Source: UBA1479 sp038109305
GTDB lineage: Bacteria; Pseudomonadota; Alphaproteobacteria; Rhodospirillales; Casp-alpha2
Direction: 5' to 3'
Assembly: GCA_038109305.1 (NCBI GenBank)
Contig: JAYNIR010000007.1
Span: 1 to 64,000, forward strand
DNA: 64,000 nt
The position numbers were made by a program, and so were the translations under genes. Shown one piece after another: positions 35,773-44,607 of the stretch (within the stretch, counting starts at the first letter, position 1; every line of letters starts with the position of its first letter). Under the pieces are notes generated by a model. The model saw only the letters and a list, made by a program, of their open reading frames with translations, was not told where the DNA came from and did no database searches.

Positions 35773-36535
35773 GTGCAGCAGGTCGCCCAGTGGGTCGACA
35801 AGCTGATAGAATTCGGCGTCACCTACGGCTTCCAGATACTGGGTGCGTTGCTATTTCGGTTCGCCGGGCTCAAGGCCGGCGGCTGGCTGGCGCTGAAAAT
35901 TCTCACCGTCTGCGAAAAAAGGGCATCGACGTCACCCTCGCCCGGTTCATCGGCAACACGGTGAAGATCCTGATCCTGGTGATACTCGCGATCATCGCCC
36001 TCGGCAACTTCGGGATTTCCATCGCCCTCCTAATCGCGCTCGCCGGCGCGGGCGCCTTCGGCGCGACCATGGCGATCCAGGGGCCGCTCTCCAACTACGG
36101 CGCGGGCTTGTCGATCATCCTAACCCGGCCCTTCGTCGTCGGTAACGCCACCACGGTGGGGACAACGTCGGGCGTGGTCGACGAGGTCAAACTCGCCTCG
36201 CCGGCGAAGACAGCTAAATCATCACCATCCCCAAAAAAGACATCGTCGGCCGCGTCATCGTCAACTCGGAAACCCGCCGCGTCGTGCAGACCAAGGTTGC
36301 CCTCGCCCCCGATGTGGACATCGACCGCGCCGTCGCCGTCGTCGCCAAGGCGGTGACCAAAGCGCTCCCCGCCGACGAAGGGGCGCGCGACGTGCAGGTC
36401 GGCCTGCATGACTTTGCCTATGGCGGTCTGGTGCTGGGCGTGCGCTTCTGGGTCGGCTCAAGCCGCTATTACGATCTGCGCTACCGGATCAACGGCGCGG
36501 TGCTGTCGGCGTGCGCTCCGCTGGCATCCCACTGA
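35773..36535 (+). pseudogene. MscS-type mechanosensitive channel, decayed
   Basis: Three successive frames carry pieces of one channel. The first (from 35773) gives VAQWVDKLIEFGVTYGFQI and the first helix. It breaks near an A6 tract (35915-35920). The second holds the pore helix AGAFGATMAIQGPLSNYGAG and TRPFVVGNATTVG. The third, after another shift around 36195-36210 and a TAA at 36215-36217, gives ITIPKKDIVGRVIVNSE and the C-terminal beta domain to 36535. Two frameshifts plus an in-frame stop point to a real pseudogene. Confidence 0.88.
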
Positions 36536-36750
36536 TGGCGGGCGGCGTCGCCGCTGTGATGGCCGAAAACCTCACCGGCGACGGCATGCAGGAAGGCCGA
36601 ACGGAGGATGCGCAAAGGCTCCGCCTTTTAATGTTTCAGTCGTCGTGGCGCCGGCAGCCTTGATCGGTTCCCAAGCGAGCATTGATCCTGACCGCGTGGC
36701 TTGCGGAAACAAAAGGGTCAAGCGGAGTGGGAAATAACAAAAGAGAGAAA
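36536..36750. other. Intergenic region between mscS pseudogene and tRNA-Ala
   Basis: 215 bp without a gene. A small hairpin AAAGGC/GCCTTT with a 3-nt loop and trailing T's (36614-36629) could be the old terminator of mscS. Nothing else was recognised. Confidence 0.35.
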
Positions 36751-36826
<76 letters not shown>

Positions 36827-36845
36827 ACGGGGATCCCGCCGGATG

Positions 36846-36932
36846 CCCGCAAATCGCGGGCGGGAGGGCGGGGGATTAAGCGGGCAGCCCTTGGGCAGGC
36901 CGCCGCCGGCGTTTGAGCCCGCGATTTGCGGG
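36846..36932. repeat. REP-like inverted pair of hairpins
   Basis: A 16-bp sequence at 36846-36861 (CCCGCAAATCGCGGGC) reappears as its exact reverse complement at 36917-36932, 55 bp apart. Each copy is itself nearly palindromic (CCCGC...GCGGG). Such an inverted pair of GC-rich hairpins resembles REP/BIME elements or the ends of a tiny mobile element. No other copy was noticed in this window. It lies between tRNA-Ala and the TIGR02300 gene in a 285-bp gap that otherwise holds nothing recognisable. Confidence 0.55.
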
Positions 36933-37111
36933 GGCCCAGGCCTCCGGAGCCCGGAAAATAAGAAAGGTAGGCCCGCGAAAGCAAGGAGAAAATCGCTTGG
37001 CCCTATGTCCCGGCTCGGAACCGGTCCTTCCGTGCGTCCCAATCAGGCCCCCGGAGGGGGCGTCAGGATCGATGCCGGGACCAGCGCCGGGACTGACCTC
37101 CCGGAGGCGGA

Positions 37112-37525
37112 CTATTCCTTGGCCGGTTCGCCGTCGATATGTTCGCGGACTTCCTCGAGGTCGTCTTCGTCCTCGCCCAGGTCGGCGGTGTCCTCGATCA
37201 GGTCGTCGTCGTCGTCGTCGTCCATTTCCTCGAGGTCGTCGTCATCGTCGTCGCCGATGTCCTCGATATCCTCAATATCCTCGATGTCGGGAAGATCGTC
37301 GTCGTCTTCATCGTCCTCGGGCGCGGCCTTCGCTTCTTCCTTGGTGGGCTTGCGCTCTTCCGTCGGCACGGGCCGGGGCGTCGAACCGCGCCGGGGCCGG
37401 AGCGCCGCCAGCGGATCGTTTTCGGCGCCGCAGCTTGGGCACACCGCCGGCTCTTTTTTCATGTTGTAGAATTTAACGCCGCACCCGTTGCAGGTTATTT
37501 TGCGGCCCCATTCCGGTTTTGCCAC
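37112..37525 (-). CDS. TIGR02300 family protein (zinc ribbon plus acidic tail)
   Basis: 137 residues from GTG 37525, with GGGAGA 8 bp upstream; the longer frame to 37585 lacks a good start. The N-terminus KPEWGRKITCNGCGVKFYNM and VCPSCGAEND form a zinc ribbon; FYNMK replaces the family's usual FYDLN. The rest is strongly acidic with D-I-E repeats and runs of Asp. Common in alphaproteobacteria, function unknown. Divergent from aroA. Confidence 0.88.
   Translation of the reverse strand: MAKPEWGRKITCNGCGVKFYNMKKEPAVCPSCGAENDPLAALRPRRGSTPRPVPTEERKPTKEEAKAAPEDDEDDDDLPDIEDIEDIEDIGDDDDDDLEEMDDDDDDDLIEDTADLGEDEDDLEEVREHIDGEPAKE
37260..37286. repeat. In-frame 9-bp tandem repeat within the acidic tail
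   Basis: Three near-identical 9-mers (TCCTCGATA, TCCTCAATA, TCCTCGATG) encode D-I-E units on the minus strand, beside longer GTC-triplet runs (37203-37221) encoding Asp. Slippage-prone coding DNA. Confidence 0.7.
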
Positions 37526-37814
37526 GGGCAGTCTCCCGATCTTGCGTGCACAGCCCGCCGGTGCGGCCCGCGCAGTGGGTTTCAATCACTTTTACACGTT
37601 CCCCCAAAGCCGGCCGGGAGACCGGCTTCGTCAACGTCAGCGGTGCCCAATGCCATGATCGGCGCTGGCTGTCAAAAGCAAAATATCCGCAGGTTTCCGT
37701 TTGCAAGGATGATTGGCGCGGGCCGGGCCGATATGCTAGAGACCGGCCCTGCCCGACAGCCCGGATTCCGGGCCCTTTCCGGGCCTGTCCAGAGCGCGTA
37801 ACCGGAGCCTCCTT
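37526..37814. other. Divergent promoter region TIGR02300 / aroA
   Basis: 289 bp without a gene. It holds a 7-bp hairpin AAGCCGG (37607-37613) / CCGGCTT (37622-37628) and must include promoters for the leftward TIGR02300 gene and the rightward aroA-cmk-rpsA group. No promoter could be assigned with confidence. Confidence 0.4.
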
Positions 37815-39194
37815 TTGACCCAGCCGACCCCATCGACCCCGCAGAATCACCTTCGATCCGCAAGGCCGCAAGGCCCGCTCCGGGGCCGCGTGCGTGCGCC
37901 CGGCGACAAATCGATCTCCCACCGCTCGCTCATGCTGGGCGCGGTTGCCGCCGGCGAAACCCATGTCACGGGTCTGCTGGAAGGCGAAGACGTGATCGCT
38001 ACCGCCCGCGCCGTCCGCGCCATGGGCGCGGTGGCGGAGCAGACGGGCGAGGGTAAATGGCGCGTCGCGGGCCTGGGCGTCGGCGGCCTGCACGCAGCGG
38101 ATGATGTGCTCGACATGGGAAACGCCGGCACCGGCGCGCGCTTGCTGATGGGGCTGATCGCCGGCCACGACATGACGGCGACGCTAACCGGCGACGCGTC
38201 CTTGTGCCGCCGGCCCATGGGCCGGGTCACCGGGCCGCTAGAAAAAATGGGCGCGCACTTCGCGGGACGCGACGGCGGCCTTTTACCCATGACCGTGACC
38301 GGCGCGAAAACGCCGATCCCCATCGAATACAAACTGCCGGTGGCCTCCGCTCAGGTGAAGTCGGCGATCCTGCTGGCCGGGCTGAACGCGCCCGGAGTGA
38401 CCACGGTGATCGAGCCGGAACCGACCCGCGACCATACGGAAAACATGCTGCGCTGGTTCGGCGCCGACGTCCGGATCGAAGACACCGGCGGCGGCCGGCG
38501 GGTGTCGCTCGTCGGGCAGCCGGAACTGGTCGCCCGCGACATTTCCGTCCCGGCGGATATCTCGTCCGCCGCCTTTCCCATCGTGGCGGCCCTTGTGGCG
38601 CCGGGATCCGAAGTGGTTTTGGAAAGCGTCGGGCTCAACCCGCTGCGCGCCGGGCTTTTGACGACGCTCTGGGAAATGGGTGCAAATATTGAAGAAAAGG
38701 ATCGCCGCGTCGAGGCGGGCGAACCCGTGGCCGACCTGGTTGTCCGCGCGTCGACCTTGAAGGGCGTTTCGGTGCCGGCCGCCCGCGCGCCCTCGATGAT
38801 CGACGAGTACCCGGTTTTGGCCGTCGCAGCGGCATTGGCCGATGGCGAAACCCTGATGGAGGGGCTGGCGGAACTAAGGGTCAAGGAAAGCGACCGTTTG
38901 GCCTCCGTGGCTCGTGGCCTTGCGGCCTGCGGGGTCCCGGTCGAAGAAGGCGACGATTATCTGGTCGTCCGGGGTACGGGCGGCAAACCGGTGCCGGGGG
39001 GCGCGACCATCCATGTGGATTTGGACCACCGCATCGCCATGGCGTTTCTGGTGCTGGGCCTGGCGGCGGAAGCGCCCGTCGTCATTGATGACGCATCGGC
39101 CATGGACACCAGCTTCCCCGGCTTTGCGGATTTGATGAACGGAATTGGTGCTAACATCGCCCCGCAGGACGGGCAGGTCAGTCAAGGCAGGTAA
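37815..39194 (+). CDS. aroA: 3-phosphoshikimate 1-carboxyvinyltransferase (EPSP synthase)
   Basis: 459 residues, starting at TTG 37815 (TTGACCCAG). Sixth step of the shikimate pathway. Motifs: PGDKSISHRSLM (about 29-40), LLEGEDV, GNAGTGARLLMG (102-113), RPMGRV, SAQVKSAILLAGL and LRVKESDRL. The overall pattern matches class II EPSP synthases such as the Agrobacterium CP4 type, but the position where CP4 has Ala is Gly105 here. aroA, cmk and rpsA form a commonly conserved trio. Confidence 0.96.
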   Translation: MTQPTPSTPQNHLRSARPQGPLRGRVRAPGDKSISHRSLMLGAVAAGETHVTGLLEGEDVIATARAVRAMGAVAEQTGEGKWRVAGLGVGGLHAADDVLDMGNAGTGARLLMGLIAGHDMTATLTGDASLCRRPMGRVTGPLEKMGAHFAGRDGGLLPMTVTGAKTPIPIEYKLPVASAQVKSAILLAGLNAPGVTTVIEPEPTRDHTENMLRWFGADVRIEDTGGGRRVSLVGQPELVARDISVPADISSAAFPIVAALVAPGSEVVLESVGLNPLRAGLLTTLWEMGANIEEKDRRVEAGEPVADLVVRASTLKGVSVPAARAPSMIDEYPVLAVAAALADGETLMEGLAELRVKESDRLASVARGLAACGVPVEEGDDYLVVRGTGGKPVPGGATIHVDLDHRIAMAFLVLGLAAEAPVVIDDASAMDTSFPGFADLMNGIGANIAPQDGQVSQGR

Positions 39195-39205
39195 GGATAC
39201 GCCCG

Positions 39206-39829
39206 ATGATCATCGCCATCGACGGGCCCGCGGCGGCGGGCAAGGGGACCCTGGCCCGCAGGCTCGCGGCCGAACTGGGCCTCGCTTATCTGGATACGGG
39301 GCTTTTGTACCGGGCGACGGGGCGCTGCGTGCTGGACGTCGGCGGCGATCCGGAGGACCCGGTTGCGGCCGAGGCCGCCGCCCGGGCCCTGAAACCCGAG
39401 GATTTGAAGCGCGGCGACCTGCGCACCGACGACGCGGCCCAGGCGGCCTCCAAGGTTTCCGCCATTCCCGGGGTCCGGGCGGCCTTGCTGGAATTTCAGC
39501 GGGGGTTCGCGAAAAACCCGCCCGCGGGCGCAAAAGGCGCGGTTTTGGACGGTCGGGACATCGGCACCGTCGTCTGCCCCGATGCGCCGATCAAACTGTT
39601 CGTCACGGCGTCGGTCGAGGTTCGGGCACAGCGCCGTCACAAAGAGTTGCAGGAAAAGGACCCTGACGTTATATATGCGCGCGTCCTCGAAGACATGCGC
39701 GAGCGCGACGCCCGGGATTCGTCCCGGTCCGTCTCTCCGCTGGAGCCGGCCAAGGACGCGGTCATCGTCGATACAAGTGACCTGAACGCCGATCAGGCGT
39801 TCGAGAAAGCACTTGACGTCATCGGCTGA
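39206..39829 (+). CDS. cmk: Cytidylate kinase
   Basis: 207 residues. The P-loop is IDGPAAAGKGTLAR (about 5-18); DTGLLYRATG, LDGRDIGTVVCPDA and RDSSRSVSPLEPA are typical of Cmk, which phosphorylates CMP and dCMP. It starts 11 bp after aroA and leads into rpsA, so the three genes are probably one transcription unit. Confidence 0.97.
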   Translation: MIIAIDGPAAAGKGTLARRLAAELGLAYLDTGLLYRATGRCVLDVGGDPEDPVAAEAAARALKPEDLKRGDLRTDDAAQAASKVSAIPGVRAALLEFQRGFAKNPPAGAKGAVLDGRDIGTVVCPDAPIKLFVTASVEVRAQRRHKELQEKDPDVIYARVLEDMRERDARDSSRSVSPLEPAKDAVIVDTSDLNADQAFEKALDVIG

Positions 39830-39865
39830 CCGCAGCCGAACACCGCCTTCAAAGACCACCGAACC

Positions 39866-39901
39866 CCGGTTCCAACGACCGCCCCAAGGCGGCGGAACCG
39901 G
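39866..39901 (+). promoter_or_regulatory. Strong hairpin in the rpsA leader
   Basis: Outer stem CCGGTTCC (39866-39873) / GGAACCGG (39894-39901) and inner stem CCGCC (39879-39883) / GGCGG (39888-39892) with a CCAA loop. It lies 65 nt before rpsA, with no T-run after it, so a leader or processing structure is more likely than a terminator. Autoregulation by S1 is known in E. coli; whether this element serves it is an inference. Confidence 0.55.
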
Positions 39902-39966
39902 ATTTAATCAACCGAAGACCGCCGGAACCAACCGGCCGGCCAGAAAACCGAAAGGACTTAGTACTT

Positions 39967-41769
39967 ATGGTCACCACCGATGCCGCGTCTGCGGCCCCCT
40001 CCAAAGAAAATTTTGCCGAACTGCTGAGCGAGTCGCTGGGCGACGATCAAGGGTTTGAAGGCCGCGTGCTGCGCGGCGTCGTTGTCTCCGTCGACGGCGA
40101 TTTCGCCATTGTCGACGTGGGCTTGAAATCCGAAGGCCGCGTGCCGGCTAAGGAATTCATCAGCCCCGGGTCCGACGCCACGCTGAACGCCGGCGACGAA
40201 GTCGACGTCTATGTCGAACGGTATGAAGACCGCGATGGGCTCGTCCGGCTGTCCCGCGAAAAAGCGCGCCGCGAAGAAGCCTGGGTTGGCTTGGAAAAGG
40301 CGTTCGAAAAAGGCCAGCGCGTCAACGGCGTGATCTTCGGCCGGGTCAAGGGCGGCTTCATCGTCGATCTCGACGGCGCCGTCGCCTTCCTGCCGGGCAG
40401 CCAGGTGGACATCCGCCCGGTGCGCGACGTGTCGCCGCTTATGGGCCCGCCCCAACCGTTCCAGATTTTGAAGATGGACCCGCAGCGCAACAACATCGTC
40501 GTGTCGCGCCGCGCCGTGCTCGAGGAAACTCGGACCGAAGCCCGGTCCGAGCTGATCTCCAACCTCGAGGAAGGTCAGATCCTGGACGGCGTGGTCAAGA
40601 ACATCACCGACTACGGCGCCTTTGTGGACCTGGGTGGCGTCGACGGTCTGCTGCACGTGACCGACATTGCCTGGAAGCGCATCAATCACCCGTCCGAGGC
40701 GCTGTCCATCGGCGAAACGGTGAAGGTGCAGATCATCCGCTTCAATTCCGAAACTCAGCGTATCTCGCTCGGCATGAAACAGCTCGAGGCCGATCCCTGG
40801 GACGGCGTCGCCGCCAAGTATCCGGTCGAAGCCAAGTTCACCGGCCGGGTCACCAACATCACCGACTACGGCGCCTTTGTGGAACTGGAAGCGGGCGTCG
40901 AAGGCCTGGTGCACGTGTCGGAAATGTCCTGGACCAAGAAAAACGTCCATCCGGGCAAGATCGTGTCGACCAGCCAGGAAGTCGAAGTCATGGTGCTCGA
41001 CGTCGATCCTGGCAAACGGCGGATTTCGCTGGGCCTCAAACAGTGCAACGCCAACCCGTGGGAAGATTTCGTCACCAAGTACCCCACCGGCGCTGTTGTC
41101 GAAGGCGAAGTCAAGAACATCACCGAATTCGGTCTGTTCATCGGCCTCGAAGGCGACATCGACGGCATGGCCCACCTGTCGGACCTGTCCTGGGACAAAT
41201 CCGGCGAGGAAGCGCTCGCCGAATACACCAAGGGTGACATGGTCAAGGCCAAGGTGCTGGACGTCGACGTCGACAAGGAACGTGTTTCCCTTGGCATCAA
41301 GCAACTGTCCGAAGACCCGACCGAAGCCGCCATGCACGGCCTGAAGAAGGGCGCTGTCGTGACCTGCACGGTGTCGCAGATCACCGACGGCGGCATCGAG
41401 GTCAAGGTCAACGACGCGGTGCAGGGCTTCATCCGGAAGTCCGATCTGTCCCGCGAGCGTTCGGAACAGCGGCCCGACCGCTTCGCCGCCGGCGAAAAGG
41501 TCGACGTCAAGATCACCCAGATCGACAAGTCCGGGCGCAAGCTGACGTTGTCCATCAAGGCGCTTGAGGTCGAGGAAGAAAAGCGCGCCATGAAGGAATA
41601 CGGCTCGTCCGACTCCGGCGCGTCCTTGGGCGACATCCTGGGTGCGGCGCTGAAGGAAAAGGCGGCGCAGTCCGGCACGGACAAAGACGGCGACGACAAG
41701 CCGAAGAAAAAGGCTGCCGCCAAAAAGAAAACGGCCGCCAAGAAGGCTGACGAGGCGGACGAGGAATAA
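39967..41769 (+). CDS. rpsA: 30S ribosomal protein S1
   Basis: 600 residues from ATG 39967, with AAAGGA upstream. Six S1 (OB-fold) repeats fit the length; repeated motifs GxVxNITDYGAFVxL occur at about residues 210, 297 and 384, and HVSEMSW / HLSDLSW mark the repeat ends. The C-terminal tail is Lys/Ala-rich (KKKAAAKKKTAAKKADEADEE). S1 binds mRNA leaders to start translation. Confidence 0.98.
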   Translation: MVTTDAASAAPSKENFAELLSESLGDDQGFEGRVLRGVVVSVDGDFAIVDVGLKSEGRVPAKEFISPGSDATLNAGDEVDVYVERYEDRDGLVRLSREKARREEAWVGLEKAFEKGQRVNGVIFGRVKGGFIVDLDGAVAFLPGSQVDIRPVRDVSPLMGPPQPFQILKMDPQRNNIVVSRRAVLEETRTEARSELISNLEEGQILDGVVKNITDYGAFVDLGGVDGLLHVTDIAWKRINHPSEALSIGETVKVQIIRFNSETQRISLGMKQLEADPWDGVAAKYPVEAKFTGRVTNITDYGAFVELEAGVEGLVHVSEMSWTKKNVHPGKIVSTSQEVEVMVLDVDPGKRRISLGLKQCNANPWEDFVTKYPTGAVVEGEVKNITEFGLFIGLEGDIDGMAHLSDLSWDKSGEEALAEYTKGDMVKAKVLDVDVDKERVSLGIKQLSEDPTEAAMHGLKKGAVVTCTVSQITDGGIEVKVNDAVQGFIRKSDLSRERSEQRPDRFAAGEKVDVKITQIDKSGRKLTLSIKALEVEEEKRAMKEYGSSDSGASLGDILGAALKEKAAQSGTDKDGDDKPKKKAAAKKKTAAKKADEADEE

Positions 41770-41894
41770 TCCCCGCTGCCTTGCCCGATCGCGCGTCACC
41801 GCGGCAGGGTAAATGACGATAAGATGGCCGGGCGCCGCGGATATCGCGGCCCCAGCCTTCTTCTTTTTTGGCTTCTTCTTAGGGGTTGCCGCAT

Positions 41895-42803
41895 ATGGTT
41901 TTCAACCCGGACGTTCTGTTCGACCGGCGCCGTCTGAAACGGCGGCTGACGCTGTGGCGGCTGGTCGCGCTGGCGGCGTTGGGGGCGCTGGCGGTGGCGC
42001 TGTTCGGGCGCTCGGGCGGCCTTTTGGAACGCGACCATGTGGTCCGTTTCGACATCGAAGGCGTCATCTTCGACGACCGAGACCGGATTGCGACTTTGCG
42101 GACCCTGGCCGATGCGCCCGCCATCCGCGCCGTGATCGTGCATGTGGACTCGCCCGGCGGCACGTTCTCCGGCGGCGAGGCGCTCTATCGGGCGCTACGC
42201 GATCTGGCTAGGAAAAAGCCCGTGGCGGCGGTCATGGGCGGCACCGCCACGTCTGCGGGCTACATGGTGGCGGTCGCCGCTGACCATGTGGTGGCGCGGG
42301 ACGGCACGCTGACCGGTTCCATCGGCGTCATCCTGCAGACCGCCGATGTGACCGGCCTGCTGCAAAAACTGGGCGTCCGGTCCGAAGTGTTCAAAACCGG
42401 CCCGTTGAAGGCCCAGCCCAACCCGCTGGAGCCGATCACCGACGCCGCCCGCGAAGCCACCAAAATCGTGATCGACGACCTGTTTCGGCAATTCGTGGAC
42501 ATCGTCGCCGAACGCCGGAAAATGGAGCGCGCGGCGGTTCTGAAGCTCGCCGACGGCCGGATTTTCACGGGCCGCAAAGCCAAGGATCTGGGCCTGATAG
42601 ACGCGACCGGATCGGAAGCCCAGGCCCGCGCCTGGCTCGCCAGGGCCCGGAACGTGCCGGAATCCGTCCCGGTCCGCGATCTGGACGCCTTCCCGGGGGG
42701 GTCGGACTGGCGTGACATGCTGTCTCAATATCTGAAAAAAGCGTTGTTTTCTGAACGAGTTAAACTTGACGGCGTGTTCGCGCTTTGGCACCCTTCAATC
42801 TAG
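41895..42803 (+). CDS. sppA: Signal peptide peptidase SppA (S49 protease)
   Basis: 302 residues from ATG 41895, AGGGG 9 bp upstream. One N-terminal membrane segment (LVALAALGALAVALFG, about 20-35) anchors a periplasmic S49 domain. HVDSPGGTFSGGEALYRAL, the catalytic Ser in GGTATSAGYMVA, TGSIGVI and the lysine region VFKTGPLKAQPN are present. Short (SppA36K-like) form. It degrades cleaved signal peptides. It lies between rpsA and ihfB, a frequent alphaproteobacterial order. Confidence 0.92.
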   Translation: MVFNPDVLFDRRRLKRRLTLWRLVALAALGALAVALFGRSGGLLERDHVVRFDIEGVIFDDRDRIATLRTLADAPAIRAVIVHVDSPGGTFSGGEALYRALRDLARKKPVAAVMGGTATSAGYMVAVAADHVVARDGTLTGSIGVILQTADVTGLLQKLGVRSEVFKTGPLKAQPNPLEPITDAAREATKIVIDDLFRQFVDIVAERRKMERAAVLKLADGRIFTGRKAKDLGLIDATGSEAQARAWLARARNVPESVPVRDLDAFPGGSDWRDMLSQYLKKALFSERVKLDGVFALWHPSI

Positions 42804-42891
42804 TTAATGAAAAACCGTGGCAGGAGCTCTATCGGTTCGCGGCAGCGGGTCCTTTTTTCCGCGGCGCCTGGGACGGCTAGGGAGGGGAAGT

Positions 42892-43188
42892 ATGACCAAA
42901 TCGGAATTGATTGCGCGCCTGGCGGCGGAAAATCCGCACCTGTATCAGCGCGACGTGGAACGCATCGTCTCGACGATTTTTGACGAGATCACCAACGCCC
43001 TTGCCGAAGGCAACCGGGTGGAGCTGCGCGGTTTCGGCGCGTTTTCGGTGAAGGAGCGCGGCTCGCGCACCGGCCGCAATCCGCGCACCGGCGCCACCGT
43101 GCATGTCGACGCCAAGCACATCCCTTATTTCAAGACCGGCAAGCAGCTCCGCGAAAAACTCAACGGCGGCTGTCGCCCGCCCGCTTGA
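42892..43188 (+). CDS. ihfB: Integration host factor subunit beta
   Basis: 98 residues from ATG 42892, with an excellent GGAGGGGAA 6-14 nt upstream. HU/IHF fold: MTKSELIARLAAENP at the N-terminus and GFGAFSVKERGSRTGRNPRTGATVH, the DNA-bending arm with the intercalating proline. Forms a heterodimer with IhfA encoded elsewhere. Confidence 0.97.
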   Translation: MTKSELIARLAAENPHLYQRDVERIVSTIFDEITNALAEGNRVELRGFGAFSVKERGSRTGRNPRTGATVHVDAKHIPYFKTGKQLREKLNGGCRPPA

Positions 43189-43214
43189 GGCCCACCCCCG
43201 AAGGAGACAGCGCG

Positions 43215-43601
43215 TTGCGCAAAATCCTCTCCTGGATTGTCCTGTTACCCCTGATCGCGGTGCTTGTTTCATTTTCGCTGTCCAACCGGGACGCGCTGGT
43301 CCTGCGCCTGTGGCCGACGGACCTTGAGGTCACGGCGCCGGCGTTCATCGTCGGGCTGGCCGGGATTTTCGTCGGCTTTCTATGGGGGGCGGCGGCGCTC
43401 TGGCTTTCCGGCGGCGAAGCCCGCCGGCGCGCCCGCCAAAACGCCCGCGCCGCCGGTGAACGGGAACGCGAGGTCACGCGGTTGAAGCGCGACATCCAGG
43501 CGCTCGAAGACAAACTGAAATCGCAATCCGATGCGCCGCCCGCCGCCACGCTGCCGGCCGTGACCGCGGGCCCGCCGCAAAGCCAGCCGCGCATTATCTA
43601 A
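43215..43601 (+). CDS. LapA (DUF1049) family small membrane protein
   Basis: 128 residues from TTG 43215, chosen for the GGAG 8 bp upstream; an in-frame TTG at 43185 overlaps the ihfB stop. Two membrane segments (ILSWIVLLPLIAVLVSFSL and FIVGLAGIFVGFLWGAAALWL) are followed by a basic coiled-coil helix (REREVTRLKRDIQALEDKL) and a Pro/Ala tail. LapA proteins help LPS assembly or regulation in enterobacteria. Its position after ihfB and before pyrF is a familiar order. Confidence 0.88.
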   Translation: MRKILSWIVLLPLIAVLVSFSLSNRDALVLRLWPTDLEVTAPAFIVGLAGIFVGFLWGAAALWLSGGEARRRARQNARAAGEREREVTRLKRDIQALEDKLKSQSDAPPAATLPAVTAGPPQSQPRII

Positions 43602-43695
43602 CCGAACCTCTGGCCCGTGGACCGGGCCGGCGGGCCGGTTTATAACGCCGGATCGATCTTTGCGAAGCCCACTGCCCCTGAAAACGCCCAGACCC

Positions 43696-44415
43696 ATGAA
43701 CCCGACCATCGCCCGCCCCGCCGACCGGATTCTCGTCGCGCTCGACACCAACGACGCGGTCGAGGCGGCACGCCTCGCCGGTGGGTTGGCGGGGCACGTG
43801 GGCGGCATCAAGCTGGGCAAGGAATTCTTCACCGCCAACGGGCCCGAGGGCGTGAGAAAAGTGGCGGCGGCGGGCCTGCCGTTTTTCCTGGATCTCAAAT
43901 TCCACGACATCCCCAACACGGTTGCGGGCGCGATCCGCGCGGCGGGGCCGCTAAGCCCGTTCATGCTGAACATCCACGCATCCGGCGGCAAAGCGATGAT
44001 GCAGGCTGCCCGCGCCGCCCGGGACGAAGCCTGGCCCCAGGGCAGCCGCCCGGTTCTGCTGGCCGTCACGGTGCTGACGTCGTTGTCCGATGGAGATTTG
44101 ATCCAGTTGGGCATCGACGCCGACACCAAGGCCCAGGTCGCAAGGCTGGCCAAGCTTGCGCAGGCGTCGGGCATGGACGGCGTGGTCTGTTCCGCCCACG
44201 AAATAGAGATCATCCGCAGTATCTGCGGCCCGGATTTCACCCTCGTCGTCCCCGGCATCCGCCCCGAATGGTCGGTGCGTGGCGATCAGAAGCGCGTGGT
44301 GACGCCCAGGGACGCGGTCAGCCTGGGCGCCGACTATCTGGTCATCGGCCGGCCGATCAACCAGGCCGACGACCCGGTCAATGCGGCCCAACGCATCGCT
44401 GACGAATTGGGCTGA
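43696..44415 (+). CDS. pyrF: Orotidine 5'-phosphate decarboxylase
   Basis: 239 residues from ATG 43696. Final step of UMP synthesis. The catalytic DxKxxD array is LDLKFHDIPNTV (about 75-86), the phosphate-binding end reads VPGIRPEW and LVIGRPI. Intact. Confidence 0.97.
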   Translation: MNPTIARPADRILVALDTNDAVEAARLAGGLAGHVGGIKLGKEFFTANGPEGVRKVAAAGLPFFLDLKFHDIPNTVAGAIRAAGPLSPFMLNIHASGGKAMMQAARAARDEAWPQGSRPVLLAVTVLTSLSDGDLIQLGIDADTKAQVARLAKLAQASGMDGVVCSAHEIEIIRSICGPDFTLVVPGIRPEWSVRGDQKRVVTPRDAVSLGADYLVIGRPINQADDPVNAAQRIADELG

Positions 44416-44421
44416 TGCAGG

Positions 44422-44607
44422 CTACATCAGACCCAAAAGCCAACGGTTGAGCAGTTCTCCCAACGTATCCAGTGCAGGCCCAAACACCTTTGGTGCCGCG
44501 AAAAAAAGCGCCGCGAGGAATATGGTTTTTATTGTTTGGGTCTGGAACTTTTGCATCTGACTACGCCGAAACGATTGCTTTCGCCCGAATATCCCACCAA
44601 AAGCCAT
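44422..44607 (-). CDS. Possible small membrane protein
   Basis: 61 codons on the minus strand, convergent with pyrF. A basic N-terminus (GRKQSFRRSQMQKFQTQ) is followed by one hydrophobic helix (TIKTIFLAALFFAAPKVFG) and an amphipathic end (LDTLGELLNRWLLGLM). The pattern fits a one-pass membrane peptide, but there is no clear ribosome-binding site and no homologue I recognise. Confidence 0.35.
   Translation of the reverse strand: MAFGGIFGRKQSFRRSQMQKFQTQTIKTIFLAALFFAAPKVFGPALDTLGELLNRWLLGLM

Noticed and set aside
37203..37221. CRISPR or satellite-like repeat
   Set aside because: The triplets are in frame and simply encode Asp in the acidic tail; no spacers.
39958..41799. 613-codon leftward open frame opposite rpsA
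   Set aside because: Shadow of the strongly biased rpsA codons; the plus strand encodes a complete S1 protein with all repeats.
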